A DNA stretch of 64,000 nucleotides from Herbidospora cretacea. Its GTDB lineage: Bacteria; Actinomycetota; Actinomycetes; Streptosporangiales; Streptosporangiaceae. The notes below the pieces were generated by a model that saw only the letters and a program-made list of their open reading frames with translations, had not been told where the DNA came from and searched no databases. The DNA is taken from NCBI RefSeq assembly GCF_001570605.1, contig NZ_BBXG01000007.1, forward strand, positions 304,042-368,041. The letters are read 5' to 3'. This document shows, one piece after another, positions 60,722-64,000 of the stretch. Numbering within the stretch: the stretch's first letter is position 1; each line of letters opens with the position of its first letter. The translations under genes were made by a program, and so were the position numbers.

Positions 60722-62791
60722 GTGAAGCGGCGGCAGTCGCTGATGGGGTTCTGGGTAGGTCTCACCAGCACAACGGTCGTAGCGCGGACGTTGGCTCTGA
60801 CGTATCCACTCCTTGCGTTCGACCATTCCACGTCGCCAATGGCTGTCGGTTGGGCGAGTTTCATGCTTGCCTTGCCTGGTTTGCTGTTTTATCTGCCTTT
60901 CGGGGCCATGATCGACAGGATTGACCCTTCTCGACTTATGAGGATGGTCGAAGTCGTTCGTGGGCTTACCCTGCTGATTGTCGGCTGCCTGCTTGCTTGT
61001 GGCTATATGTCCCTTCCGGTCATTCTTGTCGGCGCATTTGTCGAAGGGGCCATGTGGACCGCGTACTCTCTCGCCGAAGCAGCGCTCATCCCGATGGTGA
61101 GAGGCGATCGGCTGACCGCTTTCGTCGCCTCCAGCGAGCGCAGCATCCAAGTGGGGTCCCTGATCGCCAGGCCGGTCGCGGGATTCTTCTACGGCCTGAA
61201 CCAGATCACGCCGTTTCTGGTCGCGCCATGGCTGCTCCTGATCTCGGCGGTCACCGTTCCCCCGGCGCGGGTACAGCGATGGACCTCCCGGACCGCGCGT
61301 GATCCTTTGTGGGCGTCCATCAGGAAAGGGCTGCGGGAACTGGCCCGGCACCGTTTCCTGATGATCGCCGTCATCCTGACGAGCACGACCAATCTGATGA
61401 TCAACGCGCTGATCGTCGTCTTCATCGCCGGGTACGCACCCATATTCGGCGCCGCCGACATCGGGCTCTACCTCATGTGGGGCAGCATCGGGGGAACCAT
61501 GGGCACCGTTCTGGCCAGGGCGATTCGCCCGGAGGCCTGGGTGCTCTACGTCCAACTGGCTGTGGCGGCCATCGCGATGCTCGCCATCGCCCTGCACCCG
61601 AGTCCGGAGTCCTTCGCGCTGGGGCTGCTGCTCACGGGATGGGGCACCGCCACCAACATCGCCATGCGCAGTTACGAGGGTGTCTACGTCAGGCGTGGCT
61701 CCCGGGCCCGGGTGGCGAGTGTCTCACGCCTTCTGGGGCACGCCGCGGTCACGGTCGCCGCTCCGCTCGGCGGCGTGCTGGTGACGAGCTGCGGCGTCGA
61801 TGACGCGGCCAAGCTGTTGGCGTGGGGGTTCGCGATGGTGGCCGGGACACTGCTGGCCTGGAGGGTCACGCTGTGGTGGCGTGTCCACGGCGGCTCCTCC
61901 GGTGTCGTCTCCCATGTCAGAAGCCGCATGGTCTCAGTGGCCGACTTCGGTGAGTCGCCCGGCCACTCCCTGAAGAGGACCTGGAAGCGGTGGCGCTTTG
62001 GCGGTTATCGCGGAATCGGCGAGTCGGGCGGCCGCTGCCCCATCTCCGGCCTGCATCTCGACCAGAGCCGCGTAGAGAAGGGCTGGACCGTGTTCGGCCG
62101 TGGTCGCGCGGACGGCGGTGATCTCCTCGCGCGCTTTGTCGATGTCGCCGGACAGGGCCAAGGCGTAGGCGTAGGCGGCCCTGACCTGTGGCTCGCGTAT
62201 CGGCCGGATCCTGGCGAAGTCGCGCAATGCGTCGTCCGGCCGGCCCAGCGAGAGGAGGATCTCGGCGCGGGCGCGGAGGGCGGGCCAGGAGTTGGCGTCC
62301 TCGTCGAGGACACGGTCGAGCGTCTCGCGTGCGGAATGCGCGTGGCCGCCGTACCAGTAGGTCCAGGCCAGCTCGATGGGAATCCCGGGGTCGTCGGGGA
62401 CCCGCTCGATGGCGGACCTCAGGTCCTGGATCGCCCGCCGGGTCTCACCGAGGGCGCGCCGCGCCCGGCCGATGGCGGCCAGGAGGCGTCCCACGGTCTC
62501 CTTCCGGCCGTGGGTCTCGAAGAGTCCGGCCGCCTCCTGAAGATGATCGATCGCTGTGCGGTACTGCCCTTCGTCGAAGGCCACATCGCCCAGGAACGAC
62601 TCGATCTCGGCTTTCAGCCGGGAGGAGTCGGTCCGGTCGAGCGCGTCCCTGGCGTCACGGCGGGCACGGGCGAAGTCGCCCTCCCGACGGGCGTGCTGAG
62701 CGGAGTGCAGGAGCTGCTGGGGGGTCCGGAGGTCGACGGCGAGGATGTCCTCGACGTCTGCACGGATGAGGCGGACGAGGCTTTCGTGTGA
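60722..62791 (+). CDS. MFS transporter with lost 3' end (reads into antisense)
   Basis: From MKRRQSLMGF the frame encodes about 395 residues of a 12-helix major facilitator (PLLAFDHSTSPMAVGWASFMLALPGLLFYLPFGAMIDRIDPSRLMRM is the A-motif region), similar to the group of putative drug or siderophore exporters. GTG 60722 has AGGTGG upstream; GTG 60692 is an alternative. Transporter homology stops near 61930. The frame then continues 860 bp through the antisense of the STAND gene, giving non-natural sequence. The real stop codon was probably lost in a rearrangement at about 61930. Confidence 0.7.
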   Translation: MKRRQSLMGFWVGLTSTTVVARTLALTYPLLAFDHSTSPMAVGWASFMLALPGLLFYLPFGAMIDRIDPSRLMRMVEVVRGLTLLIVGCLLACGYMSLPVILVGAFVEGAMWTAYSLAEAALIPMVRGDRLTAFVASSERSIQVGSLIARPVAGFFYGLNQITPFLVAPWLLLISAVTVPPARVQRWTSRTARDPLWASIRKGLRELARHRFLMIAVILTSTTNLMINALIVVFIAGYAPIFGAADIGLYLMWGSIGGTMGTVLARAIRPEAWVLYVQLAVAAIAMLAIALHPSPESFALGLLLTGWGTATNIAMRSYEGVYVRRGSRARVASVSRLLGHAAVTVAAPLGGVLVTSCGVDDAAKLLAWGFAMVAGTLLAWRVTLWWRVHGGSSGVVSHVRSRMVSVADFGESPGHSLKRTWKRWRFGGYRGIGESGGRCPISGLHLDQSRVEKGWTVFGRGRADGGDLLARFVDVAGQGQGVGVGGPDLWLAYRPDPGEVAQCVVRPAQREEDLGAGAEGGPGVGVLVEDTVERLACGMRVAAVPVGPGQLDGNPGVVGDPLDGGPQVLDRPPGLTEGAPRPADGGQEASHGLLPAVGLEESGRLLKMIDRCAVLPFVEGHIAQERLDLGFQPGGVGPVERVPGVTAGTGEVALPTGVLSGVQELLGGPEVDGEDVLDVCTDEADEAFV

Positions 62792-63901
62792 GAGTTCGTA
62801 CCAGCCGGAGACGTCGGGACGTGGGCTGAGAATGTGGTGGTCGACCAGAGCGGCGACCACGTCGTTCGGCAGCCCGGCGGTCAGGGTCTCGCCCCGGTAG
62901 ACGGGGGCTTTGGCGGAGTCGACGACGAAGTTGGCGCGGAGCCACGCGCGCAGCCGGGCCGTGTCGCCGTCGAGGTGATCTCGGGCGACTTCGGCGATCG
63001 TCTGGTGGACGTATCGCTCCAGGGACTCGCGCACGTTGGCGTAGCGGATGACGTGTTCGGTGGTGATGCGGGTGATGTCCGGGGGCAGTGCCTTCCACAG
63101 GGCGGTGCAGACGACCTGGAGCTGCACCGGATCGATTCCCTTCGACTCCGGCTGGGCCTCCCGGCCCCCGTTCAGGTCGTCGACCAGATGCTGGGCGGCC
63201 GCGTCGTCGAAGGAGTGGCCGGTGCCGGTCAAGGGGCCCACGACGGCCTGAGTGGCGGCGAGCGGTTCGAGGGCGCCCAACGTGAAGCGGCCGCGGGTCA
63301 TGACGTCCTGGAGGCGGTCGCTCCGCAGGATCGCGTCCGCCTGGTCGTCTCTGATCGAGATCAGCACGCGCAGGTCCAGGTCCATGTGGAGGGCGTCGAC
63401 GAGCTGGTCGACGAACCACTCGTGGTAAGGCGCGCGGCGGTTGTTCCCCAGGAAGAGCTCCTCCGCCTGGTCGATCGCCGCCAGGCGGAGCACCGGATCG
63501 CCGTAGGGATCCTGCCGCAGCGGTCGGCGGCCGAAGAACCGCTTCAAAGTGAGGCCGGCCAGCAGCGACGGGCTCTCTCCGGGCGACCACGAGGACAGCA
63601 GCGCGTAAGTGTGCGGGTTGTGCTCGGGCAGCGCCGCAGAGGGCACCGTCGAGGTGTACGAGACTCTTCCCACCGGCAGGATGTCGTTCTGCGAAGGGTC
63701 CAGCAGGGGCATGACGCCCGCATTGATCAAGGAGGTCTTGCCCACGCCCGACGGGCCGTACAGGACCGTGATCTGGTTCGATCGCCACAGGTCGCAGACC
63801 TCGTGGGCCTCGCGTTCCCGGCCGAAGAACTTGCCGCTGTCCTGGCGGAGGAAGGCGCGCGGGCCGACGTAGGGTTCGAGAGTCGGAACTGGCCCGGTCA
63901 C
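61934..63901 (-). CDS. nSTAND-type NTPase with TPR-like C-terminus
   Basis: A 655-residue protein. It opens PYVGPRAFLRQDSGKFFGREREAHEVCDLW, the lead-in of novel STAND NTPase 1, followed by Walker A GPSGVGKTS (49-57) and Walker B RLAAIDQAEELFLG (near 145). A helical and winged-helix region follows (WYELSHESLVRLIRADVEDI), then TPR-like repeats from about 395 to 640 (FARARRDARDAL, FDEGQYRTAIDHLQEAAGLF, RAIQDLRSAIERVPDDP, RPDDALRDFARI). STAND proteins act as signal-triggered switches, several of them in phage defence. GTG start overlaps the upstream gene by GTGA. Confidence 0.8.
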   Translation of the reverse strand: MTGPVPTLEPYVGPRAFLRQDSGKFFGREREAHEVCDLWRSNQITVLYGPSGVGKTSLINAGVMPLLDPSQNDILPVGRVSYTSTVPSAALPEHNPHTYALLSSWSPGESPSLLAGLTLKRFFGRRPLRQDPYGDPVLRLAAIDQAEELFLGNNRRAPYHEWFVDQLVDALHMDLDLRVLISIRDDQADAILRSDRLQDVMTRGRFTLGALEPLAATQAVVGPLTGTGHSFDDAAAQHLVDDLNGGREAQPESKGIDPVQLQVVCTALWKALPPDITRITTEHVIRYANVRESLERYVHQTIAEVARDHLDGDTARLRAWLRANFVVDSAKAPVYRGETLTAGLPNDVVAALVDHHILSPRPDVSGWYELSHESLVRLIRADVEDILAVDLRTPQQLLHSAQHARREGDFARARRDARDALDRTDSSRLKAEIESFLGDVAFDEGQYRTAIDHLQEAAGLFETHGRKETVGRLLAAIGRARRALGETRRAIQDLRSAIERVPDDPGIPIELAWTYWYGGHAHSARETLDRVLDEDANSWPALRARAEILLSLGRPDDALRDFARIRPIREPQVRAAYAYALALSGDIDKAREEITAVRATTAEHGPALLYAALVEMQAGDGAAAARLADSAITAKAPPLPGPLQGVAGRLTEVGH

Positions 63902-64000
63902 GACATGGCTCCCATCCGATCACGCAATTCGGTGCAGAAGTCCTCGATGCCGCCCCAGTAGACCGTGATCTGCCATTCGCGGTAATACCAGGACAGTTGA
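63898..64000 (-). CDS. C-terminal end of the gene upstream of the STAND NTPase (partial)
   Basis: The frame is open to the window edge and ends WGGIEDFCTELRDRMGAMS. Its stop overlaps the STAND GTG start (GTGA), so the two are coupled and this is the probable partner or effector. The visible 33 residues are rich in Trp, Tyr and Glu; no family can be named. Confidence 0.6.
   Translation of the reverse strand, partial: QLSWYYREWQITVYWGGIEDFCTELRDRMGAMS

Overview
The window is high-GC DNA typical of an actinobacterium. Mycothiol genes (mshA, mshD), an orphan GlnR, CarD, a SenX3/PhoR-PhoP pair beside phoU, MurT/GatD and the gene order pit - mshD - 5'-nucleotidase - glnR - rhodanese - mshA - gpmA - phoU/phoR/phoP - carD - ispF - cysS - rlmB match the core chromosome of Streptomyces and relatives as I remember it. 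The long intergenic repeats and gene content suggest the Streptosporangiaceae, but that placement is an inference.

Bases 1 to 10,600 are accessory DNA: a TPR membrane protein, a DUF234-type archaeal-like ATPase behind a strong palindrome, a VOC protein, a DUF6461-type protein, a GNAT enzyme, an SRPBCC protein and two toxin-antitoxin modules (VapBC-like; DUF433/DUF5615). Three truncated copies of the tRNA-Gly 3' half, all broken at the anticodon loop, lie in the same orientation as the intact tRNA-Gly(CCC) at 10496-10566. Together with TGGCACG repeats spaced 11 bp apart, they read as scars of serial integration into this tRNA gene. No integrase gene remains.

Bases 10,600 to 60,300 are mostly conserved core: dcd; a DUF47-Pit phosphate transport pair; mshD; a secreted 5'-nucleotidase; glnR; a MoaD-like carrier, LmeA-like protein, ECF sigma/anti-sigma pair and thioredoxin; a sulfur operon (DUF4395, rhodanese, DUF1416) behind a leaderless Cys-containing leader peptide; a MarR regulator; a divergent cluster of three membrane-anchored proteins against a two-gene module (membrane coiled-coil protein plus HerA-like ATPase); murT-gatD; an HTH-TM-WD40 protein; nitrobindin, DUF2470, Fur and YgfZ; a 65-bp minisatellite; an M48-like protein lacking its catalytic Glu; dtd; asparaginase; a DUF2207 protein; CorA; an HbhA-like trio; a BlaI/M56 pair; a methyltransferase and SDR; mshA-ybjN-gpmA; phoU/phoR/phoP; an LpqE-like lipoprotein; carD-ispF; two GlsB-type membrane proteins; a DUF2637 protein; a PPOX protein; cysS; rlmB.

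After tRNA-Thr(TGT) at 60289-60361 the sequence becomes visibly more AT-rich. It leads to an MFS gene that has lost its stop codon and runs into the antisense of an nSTAND-NTPase/TPR gene, which is coupled by 4 bp to an upstream gene cut off by the window edge. This looks like the start of a second island.

Two patterns run through the window. An interspersed element with core GGCGGAGCCGTAACGG occurs about nine times. Many genes show a TANNNT box 6-8 nt before a start codon with no Shine-Dalgarno, which implies widespread leaderless transcription.
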